Positions 1 to 11,070 of a stretch of DNA of 30,495 nt are shown here, in pieces. This stretch comes from Isohypsibius dastychi (taxonomy: Eukaryota; Tardigrada; Eutardigrada; Parachela; Isohypsibiidae): contig JAQIWT010000162.1 in assembly GCA_034696485.1 (NCBI GenBank), positions 1-30,495 of the forward strand, in the 5' to 3' direction. The notes below the pieces were generated by a model. It was not told the DNA's origin and did no database searches. It saw only the letters and a program-made list of their open reading frames with translations. The stretch's first letter is position 1. Each line of letters begins with the position of its first letter. The translations under genes and the position numbers were made by a program.

Positions 1-26
1 CCCCCCACCCCCCCCCCCCCCCCCAC
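1..26. repeat. Poly-C tract at window edge
   Basis: An almost pure cytosine run with a single A at position 7. It is low-complexity sequence of a kind prone to length error in assembly. A similar C run occurs at 15787-15800, so G/C homopolymers recur in this genome. Confidence 0.9.
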
Positions 27-162
27 TCCTGCATTATTTCAAAACAAAATGGTTGAAATTATACTGTTATGAAAATGGTCATCCCGTGCTGACTTCTAGG
101 ACGAATAATGGTCGATCATTTCGTAAACATCAAGGTAAAGGCGCAGCATTAAATACCGTTCT

Positions 163-435
163 TCAACCGTTCTTGACGTGGTAAAAGTGATCTGCAATAG
201 TAAACGTTAAACTAAGGGCAGTCTGCCGATCAAGTTTCTCGTTGCGGACTTCGTGGTCGTTTAAATCAACCAGATAACGCGTTAGCTCCAAAAATTGTTT
301 GTGAAACCGGAAAATTTCATGGTGAAAATAGCCCAAAAACTTCCTAGAATGCAGTTTTATGAACGAGGAAGATTTGTTTACGAAAGTCTCAGCGGCATCT
401 GGGTCTCTTGGCCGAGACATGTCGGATGTCGCCAT
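163..435 (-). CDS. Unrecognised protein, N-terminal exon
   Basis: An open frame starts at ATG 435 (another ATG lies at 438) and encodes about 90 residues. They contain a stretch rich in aromatic, His and Lys residues (FLGYFHHEIFRFHKQF) and a predicted amphipathic helix around DLNDHEVRNEKLDR. I recognise no family. The frame closes at a TGA at 163. A possible donor (GT at 170-169) and an acceptor near 27 suggest it may continue leftward. The start lies only a few bases from the end of the neighbouring minus-strand gene, and an AG just before the start could be a splice acceptor. This could therefore be a further exon of that gene or a closely packed separate gene. Confidence 0.4.
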   Translation of the reverse strand: MATSDMSRPRDPDAAETFVNKSSSFIKLHSRKFLGYFHHEIFRFHKQFLELTRYLVDLNDHEVRNEKLDRQTALSLTFTIADHFYHVKNG

Positions 436-469
436 CACTGATTAGAGGCGAAGAATGTGCTCAATGAAA

Positions 470-1433
470 TCAACGATCTTGTTTGCGGTCAGCTGTCTGT
501 GGAGGCCCTGTTGTACTCCACTGCAGCACCTCCTCAAGCAGAGCGTCCAACACCAAATCTTTGGGCCCAGTTCCACTAAACGGCAAGGCGTTACTTTGGT
601 TGAAGATTTCATCTAAACCTGAAAAAATGACCTGTTCATAAAACGCTCAGAACGTTCGCCAACAAATACTATCCGACGGTTTTGAATAAATAAACAAAAA
701 TGACAAGCAGTCACCCACTTGTTTCTACGTCAGGCTGTGCTACCCTGATGGAGCTTTCCTCGGTTCCAGGTTGGCAAAGGATAACATTTTCAACACCAAC
801 CGCTACTGGTGTTTGGAAGCAATTGATTCCCTCGAGGGTATGTGAGGGGCGGGATATTTGGGCGGCCTCGCTGTAAGGTAAGCTGTAAAAGAGTTCATAT
901 GAATTGTAAACGAGCCGAAGTTGCCTAACTCACCCCGGATACGTTGTCGGCGTTAGGAATTGGTCGAGTCCACTGGCAGGAACCAGTCTGGAAGGGACAA
1001 CATTCCATTGTGGATTGGAGACCTGCACATAAGCTTGATCAATCGAGAACTGCTGAAAGGATTTTCTGCAATAGTTGCAGGCATCAATTCAGTAAGGTCA
1101 TTTCTTTGCAAAGTTCTTAATCTAACATAAAAAACATCGAATAAATCAGTCCTTTCTGACAATGAAATATCGAACATGATATCATTTTACCGAATTTGTA
1201 GTGTTCTGGACGGAGAGTTGCTCGGTCCCGAGAATATTCACAGCGCCAGTCTTCGACAATCTTGGTTCCATTGTCATGGCTTTCTGATAATCAATGTTGG
1301 TCATCATAAGTGCTTTATCCAACTCATTTGATTTCACTGCGGAGAAGATGCTTTATAATAAAACAAACATTATTCAGATTGACTTACGCTGGGTCTCATT
1401 CTTTCGATGTCGACGTTCAGCGGGTCCACTCAT
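470..1433 (-). CDS. Unrecognised five-exon gene
   Basis: My model, high to low, is exons 1433-1388, 1336-1191, 1052-934, 882-719 and 618-470. All joins keep phase and the result is a protein of about 207 residues. Visible features are a basic N-terminus (PAERRHRKNE), a Pro/Ser-rich middle, and an acidic, probably helical C-terminal part (KDLVLDALLEE). I recognise no domain. The C-terminus is uncertain. An alternative 37-nt intron (donor after LLEE) would end the protein with an aliphatic helix, LTANKIVDFIEHILRL, stopping near 446. That reads more like real protein, but the intron would be unusually short. A third option splices into the exon at 435-163. The multi-exon phase consistency supports a gene; its function is unknown. 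Confidence 0.5.
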
Positions 1434-2422
1434 GACGAAGACAAAGGCAGCAAAACTAAGATATCGCTCACAGACCACAACTTCTTAGTTTTCTGATAAA
1501 ATATGCTTCCAGAACGCGCTGAGATAAAAAACAAATGTTGTTGTGTTGACCAAACCAACTCAAGAAGGCGGTTTTATGAACTGGCACAGGGAAGATTGCA
1601 GGTCGCGATTCGGTTTCTTGCGTCTCAAGTGGGTGAATCACATCAAGTACCGTTGTTGCCCAACCTCGATGGGCTGGAAGCGAAGGTAAACGGTCAACGG
1701 TCCCTTTGACTGTATCTGGTTGTGCTCATTTTTTTCGAAAGATCTTTTTAAATTTTTACAGGCCTGTTTAGCATCGGCACGGTTGCACGCGTCCAAAACA
1801 GCTCCATTTTCGTCGCCATAAGGTTCTTTGATACGAGGACAATCGCCATCAGCTGAGCAAATCCTTCAGCCGTTGATTCTCAACAAAACACTACTCGTTA
1901 CTTTCCTCTTAATTCTGAATACAGTAAACACATTTTGTCTCCATTATTGATGTCATTTCGGCGCTTCCCGAAGCAATGGAAAATCTCAACCGTAACATTT
2001 TGCATGGTGATCAGCCAGAGCGCAAAAAGTTTATAGCGTGGTGCGTTTTGAGCTGGAACCCGTTAACAAAATCAGTTAAGATTCAGAATCTTTTGGTAGC
2101 ACGTCGTTGGCTACTAAAGTCGATTGCTCCGAATCAAACTCACATCATTGTCTCACTACAGTAAGTGTATTTCAATGTTCTCATTATTAAAACCGCAGGA
2201 ATCAGCCAGCTTCAGTACATGCGCGCCTGTATTGAAGAAAAGCATGAACAAACATCGCAAATATGGTACCAGTTACGGTGTGGTAATCCACATGTTTTTC
2301 CTTAGGAAGAATAAAGAGAACACCGTGCAGACGTTGTTAGAACAAACAAATCGAACATAGAACAGTAATAATCAAATGATATAAGCGTGCAAGATTATCA
2401 AAGTCGTGCTTCCACCCCATTC
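1434..2422. other. Region between unknown gene and GPCR, no firm gene
   Basis: No family-level similarity is visible on either strand. On the plus strand an exon-like segment near 1601-1686 has a TTGCAG acceptor and an AAG|GTAAAC donor. It could join an acceptor at about 1762, ending at a TAA near 1822. This weak candidate has no convincing start. The plus-strand open frame 1976-2164 also has no recognisable content. The 3' untranslated region of the GPCR gene should lie just left of 2423. Confidence 0.4.
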
Positions 2423-5223
2423 TCATTCAAATGGGATTTTCTTATCAATCTTGTTAATTTCTGAATTCGACGACATGTTGATCAATGCAGTTGGGGCTAC
2501 CAGACCAGATTCAGGATCGGTACACAGATGTTGCATTTTACTCGATGGGGCTGTTTTATCCGTGATTTCAGTCGGTTTTATGGATCCATTTCCTGTCGAT
2601 GAACCAGTTTTAACCGAAGATTTCTCCAGCTTTTTCATTTTTGCGTGGAAGGCCTCACGGAACTGGGGTAATGCTGCAGCATACAGAACGACATTCAGAG
2701 TGCTGTTTCCATGAGCTAGGAGACTGACAATGATGTAGTAGGCAGGATGAATCCGCGGTGAGGCTTCGCTTTCAATGACATATAACAACACTCCTGGAGT
2801 CCACATGAGTAGAAAAACGATGAAGAGCTTGAATAGCACTCGTGCAATTCTGATGTTTTCCAACATCGTTTGGACTTCTTTCCGTGATCCTGGCTTCGCA
2901 GCTGGTCCTACTGCGCGGCCTCGAACAAACTTTGAATTGCGAACTCGCAAGAATATTTTCAAGTATGCTAGAAAACTGATGATGACCGGAACGTAGACAC
3001 CGATTCCAAAGTAGAACATGGTGTAGAAATATTCATGGGTGGCAAAAGTGCACAAGTACATACGCTGCGAATATCGAGTGTCACCCCATCCAAGATGATT
3101 TGGCAGTTGGATGAGGTAGATGAGAACCCATACTCCGATGCACATCAATATGGTGTTCCGCTTGGTGTAGATTTTGTCGTAGATAGCGAAATGGCAAATG
3201 ATAATGTACCTGAAAGAACGAGCCAGATGTTGAAGAGCGCCAGATATCAGCACATCGGTTAATTGTCAGTTAAATACTGATGATTTTCTAGCAAGGTTCT
3301 GCTAGCAGTTTCAACGGCGTTTTCATGAGAAAAAAAGTTTGCTTCGTTTCCAGTTGCAATGAATTGTTTCACACCATCTAGCCCCGCCTTTTTTCAACGG
3401 TGATGTGTATTGAATGGCAAGTGAGAGGCGGAAACGCGGTCGCATTGAAATTATACACCGGTAATTCAATGTAAAAAGAGGACCAAACGCCGGAGCTTTG
3501 TTCTGTTATAATATTGATGTCGATCAGGACATACTGTACTGGCTACGTGTTTTTGGTCAACACGAAAAGACAAGCGTGCAAATCGTCCAAAAAAGTAAAA
3601 ATTTCCGGATAATGTTCAGATTTCCATAACAACCAGAAATCCCTAATGCTGGTCATGCCCTAGTTCGATCTCATGAGCTCCGGAAGAGCATCTCATAATT
3701 ATCTAGACGTCTCATATTTAACCCATTCATTGGGTATTTTCCGAAGTGCGTTTCTTGAACCACCGGTTTATTTCGAAATGTATACCGTGTGTTATCATTT
3801 TTCTGATACGCAGTAAACTGATACACCATTCAGAGAATATGAATTCTCTGCTAAAGAGGGCCGACGTTAGTTCGAGGTCATCACGCACCTGTTCACTGCG
3901 ATCATACAAATGTTCCAAGTCGAGGCAATACACCCGGTTGCACAAAGCGTTGAAATGGCTAGAAAAACAAGGATACTGTTGTATCCAAACTGTTGTTGAA
4001 AATGACTTAATTACTTGCCTGAGCACAATCTATGATGTCGAACATATGGTCCTGCTCCCAAAAGTGCACCTGCGGGTCATAATTAGTACGCTCCACCAGA
4101 GGGTATTGTGAATCATTGAAAATGTGGTTTACCAACGATGTTTGATGGCTGTGCGATCGCTGTAACCATCAAGTCTGCCACGGACAAATTGACGATAAAA
4201 TAGTTAGCTGTTGCTCTCAATGCCGGTGTGTAGAGTATAGCGAAAATTACCTGAAACCAGAGACACAACGCTGGTCAACAGGCAACTGAACGACGCAAGA
4301 CCAAAAAATCAATCAGTGCTTAGCGAAGGTCTAGAACCGTCTTTGATCCCCGCAAGTGTAAGAAAATAGTTGTTTTTCATCAAATCGTACACGGCATTAA
4401 GCAACACGTACTCTACCTTGCCGTGAGTTCAAATTCAGCATGAAAAAGAACAAACGAACAATATTTTTTTGAATCTTTAACATTTCACGCAGAACTAGTC
4501 GTCCAAGAATGAAGTCAGTCGAACAAATCAGAAAGAAATGAAAATGAAGTGATGCAGTGTGGCTCTTGTTCGGAATGCGGGCCAATGATTGACAACATTG
4601 GAGTGGAGAAACTTTGCACACACCTCCTAATTATGGAGTCTTACAATATCAATTCAGCTGTTCAAGTTAGTCGTCCATTACTTCAGTCATTCTACCACCA
4701 GTCGAAATTCGTTGGCACACAGAGTGTCCCAATAAATACGCACCCTACAGTAGTGAAGTATTTTGTCCGCATTTGGTTGTTGCTGAAACGAATCATTTGT
4801 GTTCTGGTTTTCTTAAATCAGTTACGATCAATCATATTCAAATGTCATTCAACCGGTGTTTTGATCTAAAATTCAATGATTCTTTATCATTTAATGGATA
4901 CAATTACTTGATGCCGGATGGCGGATGGATTTATTCAAGAGGGACACTTTCAACATGTGACGGTGACACGTGACCGAATATGAGAAGTACTTGCCGCTAG
5001 TGACAACTGGATCACACTTCCAAGCGCGGCAGGAACGTACTTAACTCACCAGTAAATTTCCAATCGTTCCAAAAAAACTTTCAATGGACAACCCGGCAAC
5101 CATAAAGCGTCTCCATCCTGGAAGGCGATCCAAGTTCGAACCGTATGTGATGTTATGCCAAGTATGATCAACCGACGCAAAGTCAACTCCCGAATAATTT
5201 CCACCCATTGGTTCGACAGCCAT
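2423..5223 (-). CDS. Rhodopsin-class GPCR, melatonin/Moody-Tre1-like
   Basis: Exons are 5223-5050, 4250-4133, 4069-4019, 3958-3889 and 3209-2423. All phases agree and give 399 residues. Start ATG 5223 has A at -3 and is followed by glycosylation sequons NYS and NIT, then TM1 with the GN pair (GTIGNLL), TM2 with NLSVADLM, a TM2-TM3 loop Cys, and TM3 ending in NRY (N137-R138-Y139). The following IIICHFAIYDKIY resembles the melatonin-receptor NRYxxICH...YDxxY signature. TM6 has MWTP instead of CWxP. TM7 has NVVLY instead of NPxxY, followed by FREAF of helix 8. The tail is about 75 residues, Ser/Thr/Lys-rich and without a Cys cluster. Intron 3 has a GC donor. The ligand cannot be deduced. It is a plasma-membrane receptor by family; melatonin binding is not implied. 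No gene lies inside the larger introns (799 and 679 bp). Confidence 0.88.
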
Positions 5224-6026
5224 TGTTTCAGCTAAGCTAAAAATCGGATAAATGAAAGCGTTTTCTGACTGGTTCAAACGGGAGAGTCATTGCTTAAGTA
5301 GAGGTAGTGACACTCATTCGGGATGACCGTCAATTTAGCAAATCGGAAGCGGTGACATTCTGCGCCTCATGCTGATTGAAGCAAAATAATTAACGCACAT
5401 CCGTAATCCAATCTGATCTTCTTGCTAAAATCAGAAAAGATCTGTGACAGAATGCGGCCTGCCACCGCTAACATTAAACATGTTTTTTGTCTTCTCAGTC
5501 TGAACCTGACGCCTTAAAAGCCGAGTGCGGCTCATCTGACATGCATTTTTCATAGTAGTTCTTCATTTACTTCAGGATTCTTCCGGCTGGAAAGGCTCAG
5601 GTGTACAGTATTGTCCATCTTATATTCGCCGGTTTTAAGTAAGCAACGAAAGGCTTTTCAGAATCATTTTTGATCTCCACGCGAGCAAGATTAGGAATTC
5701 TATAGCACTCTAAGATGTTCTGGAAATGAGTCATGCTCATCAGTAGGTTTGATGCCGAATGAGGCCAGTCCATTACGAACCAATCACCGTTCTTCTAAGA
5801 AATTCCGAAAAAAAATTGACTGAAGCGTGCCTATCATATTTCACCATACGCGCATCACCAAATTCTCATCAAAAACAAGGTAAACTCGCAATCAAGCGTA
5901 ATCGTTTAACACAACTTGCGTACTATTGAGGCATTAAAAAGGATAAAAGCAGCCACTTGAGTGCATTACTCGTTAGCATATCCCCTGAGCTCGACCTTCT
6001 AAAAGTCTGAAGCGTCACGTGTTGAC
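5224..6026. other. Intergenic region, GPCR 5' flank and kinase 3' flank
   Basis: The sequence lies between the start of the GPCR and the stop of the receptor kinase, both on the minus strand. I see no coding exon, RNA gene or clear repeat. It must hold the GPCR promoter and the kinase 3' untranslated region. No specific element can be named. Confidence 0.5.
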
Positions 6027-9000
6027 TCATGCGGTGCTGACGAATTCATTATTGTGCTCCTGCAGAGAGCTGACGTCCGATCCACCCAATTGTTCCACGC
6101 GGGCAGAATGGGGTGACTGTGGTAAACCCCCTGAGCCAGAACTGACCGAACCTGGGTTCGCAGAGTATAGAGTGTTCGAGGAGTCTCTCAAGTACTCAAA
6201 GTCACTCCATTGTAAGTCTGTCAAGCTTTGGTGTTCCATATCCCGTCGCATATACTGCTCAGTTTCAACGTGCTTCTGAAGAGCGATCCGTACCTCGGAA
6301 AATGACGGTCGTGTTCTCTGATTCTTCTTCCAACATCGATCAATCAGTCGGTTACTGGAATTTAACGTCACACACTGTTTTCATTCAAATGAATCTAGAG
6401 CTCTCACATCTCATTTGGACAAAGTGGCGGTCGCTTGAGTCGGTAACCTCCCTCAACCAGTTCAAGTAGCCGGTAGACGTCGTTCTTGCATGGAAGATCA
6501 TCATATGGCATTACAGCCAGGCTGAATACTTCCCACAAAGTGACACCAAACGACCAAACATCTGTCAGTTCATTGCTGATGTTGCCCAACACGGCCTCTG
6601 GGGCCATCCACTTCGTACAACGAGAGGTGAGAGATGGAAGCTTCGGCTGCAAAAAACTTCACGTTATTAGCTCTCTGCTTTGGTTGATAAGAATAGCGCA
6701 TCAAGGTAAATGATCAGACTCTCGTGGTCTGGAGGTTTCGTGGCTCACCTCACGTAACCTGGAACTTTCCGAGTCCAGAGCTTTGTTCGTGAAAACCGTT
6801 AATATTTAGGTCATTCGTAGGGAGCAGCTTTGTAGAAGGGCAATCATGGGACTTAGAGGCATCCCGGCTGAATATTTTGTGAAACAATCATATCTCACAA
6901 ATCATGGTACTCTGTCTGCGGGATTAAATGTCTCAATTTCGATTGATTTCGTCATTGTACCGATTATTCGCTAGTATTATCAAGATTATCTGATTCGCAA
7001 AGTCAGAAAGAACTACGAAAGCCCAAGACCACCAATCCTCGGATCGGATCCCAAAACTATGAAACGTTCAAAAATGATCACATCCATCAACGTTAGCTCT
7101 TGACTACGAAATAAAACTTCAATCAATGCGCTACTACAAACAATCTCCCTATGACAGTCGCAACTTAAAACTTATGACACAGATCAGGTACACTTACTTG
7201 ATCAAAATCAAATCCAGCACGCGAGTCTTTTGCCGATCCGAAATCACAGATTTTGGCCGTGAGTGTATCGGTTAACAAAATGTTCTTAGCTGCTAAATCA
7301 CGGTGAACAATGTGGCGGCTGTGTAAGTGTTCCATCCCTCTTGCGATTTCAAAAGAGATTCGCAAAAGATCCTTTGTGGAGCATGATCGACCGCTGAGTA
7401 AAATCTCGTTCTCTGGACACGAGCAGCTCGCAGTAGATTGCTGCACATCTTCTTCAACAGCAGCCAACATTTCGCCATTTTGATTGATGAAATTGATAAA
7501 TTCTTCTCGGTGCATCTCCAGGTAATCGACGAGATTCTCGGGACAGTATTCCAATACCAAAACGGGGATATCTGGAGAGCATACAAATGGTCACATTCAG
7601 GAATCATGGCCGGAATGTCTGACCCACCTTCGACCACAACAGCTAAAAGATTAACTATGTTGAGAAACTGCCCGGCTTGCGCTAACATCAACAGCTCGTG
7701 ATAGCACTCTTCTTTAGCCTGCAATGTCCGAAGGATATTAATGTGTCACCAAATACGTTCAGCGACCGAACTGACTTTGGGTGTAGCATTCCTGGAGATC
7801 TTTGCAGCAGCTTCCCTAGTTCCCTCGTCAAACCTCGAGTTTTTTAATTTAGCTTTGAATATCAAGTTGTAATAGCCTCCTCCGATTGGCTCGCAGCCTA
7901 AAAAATTGCACATGCTTAGTCACTTGAAAGTGCGCGGATTCGAGCATATGCGTACTTATGTCTAGATCACTTGCTTGTATGATCATCCCCTGAACGCCAG
8001 GTGGCAGTGCTACTGGATCTGTGCTGTTGACTTCGGACAGCCATTGCACGCGAATGTTTTGCTGCCAAGCCATATGAGCGTGTCTTGACCGTGTTCTCCG
8101 AATGACGGCAAATATGGCGCCAGTTGCAGCAAATGCGAGCAACCCGCCTACAATGCTTTGCCAAGTGGAATCTGGTTGATTCGATGCACCCCTGTCTTCC
8201 ATTTGTCGAAAAATTCTAGGGTATCTCTCAGCAGCGAACGAATAATCGGAGTCGAGAACAGCTGCTCGTCGAGGGCGCTCGTTGGCAAAAGCAAACTGAC
8301 CCATAATTCTCTCCCTTGGTGCACACCGGTAAGCTAGAAGAATTCGAGCCACGTCTAAAACGGTCAGATGCCCGTCCCATGGAAGTGCTGGAATCAGGGG
8401 GTCAATAGGGCTGATGATTGGCTTGCCAGGATTGAGAACTTCTGGGAAATGGTCATAGTTGGTAACAGACTTATAATCAAAAGGCAGTTCGGTAATATCA
8501 TCACGATCTGAGTAAGGTGAAGCGAACTCGAACTCGTTGACGTTGTCCAAGTGGTACAGAATGTATTCGTCTCGGTCGAGTCGACTGTATTCAGGAACGA
8601 AACCCAGAACCTGCATAAGCATTCCCAAGACAACTCCTTTATTCATCAAGTGTTTCGGTTGAACCGAAAGAACAGGACTCGGAAATGGAGAAACATCTGC
8701 CACCACTCTCCCTGATAGATCATACGTCGAGCCTCGATCTCTTTTGATGGTCAAAAATCTGGTTTCGTTGTATCTTTCTACAAAGCGAACACACTCCTTG
8801 GTCGACGTGGAAATCTCCTCTAGTGCCTCTCTTATGATCACCTGGTCAAACTTGTCGATTGAATCATCGATGACGAATGGAACTTCTCCCGACTGCCACG
8901 AAAAATAAATGGATGAGTTGCCACCAGTCTGCTGTTCTATTGGGGCCACATTCTCCAAAAACTGCTTGGTATAAGATGTCTGTTTGACAGGCTGGTAAAT

Positions 9001-10440
9001 AGTGACTTTGATGTCAATTTCGGCGAGGGAAGAAATAATGACGTCTACTGGGACACATTGGTATCCGAGTAGAAGCTTCGCGACGTCGATGGTACTCAGC
9101 CCATAATGACGTCCAAAAGGCTTGTAATTGTTTTTGGGAACAATGGTCGATTCCCGGGGATCCTTACTGTACTCATTCCACTTTGGATGAGCAATAGATT
9201 CGTAATCATATGGAAAAGTGAATGGGGGAAGTGGTGCATAAAGGTCAATCCCCATTCTACATCGACCACGAGAAGTCAGACGAAGGTTGTTTATCCACAC
9301 AAACTCATCCCGAGTATTGCGGTTAATGTCGGGCACACTGCCGAGTGCGCGCAAAAGACACCGCAATATATCAACATGACTGCGAACAACCGCGATAAAC
9401 TGTCTACCTTGAAACGTCCCCCGCCTTCCCAACTCACAAATCTGGAAGTTATCTTCTTTGTCAACAAGCCTTATGGCAAGGTAGTCCATTTCGGTCGTTC
9501 TGTTCACAAACTGTATGCATCCTTCTGTGACATTTTCTATGATGATCATTGTCGTTCTCAGAAGGTTATAATCGCTGCCATCAAACGGCCAGTACAAGGA
9601 CTCCATGACAAAGGGAACTTTTCCATGTGGCCAGTTGTATGTGCCGCCAGTACCAGTTGCATTATGTAGCACCGTTCTGGTCACATTCTCAAAGTGTCGA
9701 GAGGTTCCTGAAGCTATGGCTGACAGATTCACGGGCATCTCCCAGTCACCCGGCATGGAACCTTTTGGGTTAGGTCGTAATGTGAATTCGCTCTTGACGA
9801 GAGCTTCGTGGACAAGTTTGTTTGATACGCATCCAGAATAAATCACCAGCCTTGCCACATCCAGAACGCTGAGGTCATGGATATCCGCGAATGAGAATTT
9901 GGCATCTTTTGACTCAAATTTTGGAGTTCCTTTCCAGGGGCGATTCTGAATCCAGTTGCGGTGTTGAACAGAGCAGTAATCAAAAGGTAACACTGGATAT
10001 ACGGTTTGATTCCATTCGGGGAATCGTGTCCCGTAAGTTCCCAGATTTTCAAAGAAGATCTTGACGTACAAGTCGCGGTCAATTCGGTGAATTTCTGGTG
10101 GAACCTCCAGAGCCTCAAATAACCCGTTCGAAAATTCTGCCTTGTTGAAACAACCCGACCCGAAGATGAAATTCTGTGAACCAAAGAAGAACTTACGATG
10201 TCCGTGGCAGTGCTCTTGGGGCCATCCCCTGCTAACAGGTTCAAACCTGAGTTGTGTGACACGGGTCACGTTCAAATCTCTATCGGAAACGAAGACACAT
10301 CCGCCGGTTTTGTTCTGAATTTCTGCCAATACAGCGGACACATGCGCTCTTGCTTCTGGTAGGAGACCGTCTTCGAAGCTAACATTGAGCTGAATCTTGG
10401 AGGTCGAATGTGCATTTGCAGCGATGAGGGTCGAAAACAA
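6027..10440 (-). CDS. Receptor tyrosine kinase with three astacin-like pseudoprotease domains
   Basis: Exons found are <=10440-7956, 7897-7776, 7718-7628, 7571-7198, 6646-6408 and 6354-6027. All joins are in phase and give about 1212 residues; numbering starts at 10440. The first exon (start codon, rest of signal peptide) was not found; [12 protein letters not shown] looks like a signal-peptide end. Three M12A-like repeats (about 20-204, 268-462, 511-706) keep astacin landmarks (CVRFV, RxDRDEY, PFDY, [15 protein letters not shown]) but lack HExxHxxGxxH. One TM helix lies at about 763-780 ([15 protein letters not shown]). The kinase (830-1130) has Gly-loop IGGGYYNLI, Lys861, helix-C Glu877, a short insert, HRDLAAKN (989-996), DFG (1009-1011) and APE (1039-1041). 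It resembles PDGFR/VEGFR/Torso split kinases. The 109-residue tail has Tyr1138, 1158 and 1167. It is probably an active membrane kinase whose ectodomain binds rather than cleaves; the ligand is unknown. Confidence 0.9.
6647..7197 (-). other. 551-bp intron inside the kinase domain
   Basis: It is flanked by donor CAA|GTAAGT and acceptor TTTTTTGCAG and splits the activation segment between the DFG region and the P+1 loop. I see no exon inside. The joined DFG-to-APE segment has normal length, so no coding exon seems to be missing. Confidence 0.7.
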
Positions 10441-10595
10441 AGGTCAAGTCTTCCGGGGAGAGATTTTGCAAAATGGTTAGGATGGGGGGCGGTTACTTAA
10501 CATGAGTTTGTTTCAGCACAGATGCAGTAATGGTAGCAGCCTGAACCATTATATGTACAGTACATGTCCTTCCCTCATTCCTTCCTTGGTACAGG
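10441..10595. other. Upstream of kinase ectodomain exon
   Basis: A minus-strand in-frame TGA lies just upstream of 10440, so the ectodomain frame must be entered by splicing. The nearest possible acceptor in frame is CTCCAAG, about 45 nt inside the open frame. No convincing signal-peptide exon was found here. Confidence 0.4.
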
Positions 10596-11070
10596 CCTGT
10601 GAACCTGTGAACTTTCAGCTCAAATCCCGCCATATGAATCTCGTAATAACTGATTGTAAGTCCATGCATTATGGGAGTACTGCAAAGGTTTGTAAACCTG
10701 TGAACCTGACTGTAATGTTTGAAGTTGCTTTCACTACCTTCGTTTACTGTGAACCTGTGAGTCTGACACGTTGACTTGTGAACCTTTGTACGTGATGAAT
10801 AATATGGCTATGTTGATCGAAACCAACGAAGTTGTGAGTCTATGTGAACCTTTATGAAGCTTATCACCAACCGCGTAGTATGGCTGGTTTCTGATCAAAC
10901 AATTGTGAACCTGTGAACTTTGCTGTGAGGTCTGAACTCAATGATGATCTGATCTTTAGAGATTGTGAACCTGTGAACTTTTGTATGTTATGAATGGTGT
11001 TGCTATGTTATTCGAAATCTACAATTTTGGGAAATCTGTGAACTCTGTGAACCTTTGTGAATCTATGTGA
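10596..11070 (+). repeat. Degenerate tandem repeat, TTGTGAACCTGTGAACTTT family
   Basis: At least eight copies or part-copies of a core reading TTGTGAACCTGTGAACTTT occur, with the best at 10596, 10691, 10747, 10903 and 10963. Spacing is irregular, about 55-95 bp. Between cores a second shared string, TTGCTATGTT or GGCTATGTT, recurs. The same family appears in inverted orientation at 25388-25545. Copies are diverged, so the array is old or fast-evolving. Confidence 0.85.

Noticed and set aside
1503-1822. Possible plus-strand exons with AG and GT borders
   Set aside because: Two segments can be joined in phase but lack a convincing start or known domain; left as a weak candidate only.
9106-9669. 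Plus-strand open frame of 187 codons
   Set aside because: It lies fully antisense to the astacin-like ectodomain exon and shows no domain; a shadow of the real gene.
10440-10440. TTG at 10440 as start of the receptor kinase
   Set aside because: A TTG start is not credible here. The sequence resembles the end of a signal peptide, so an upstream exon is expected.
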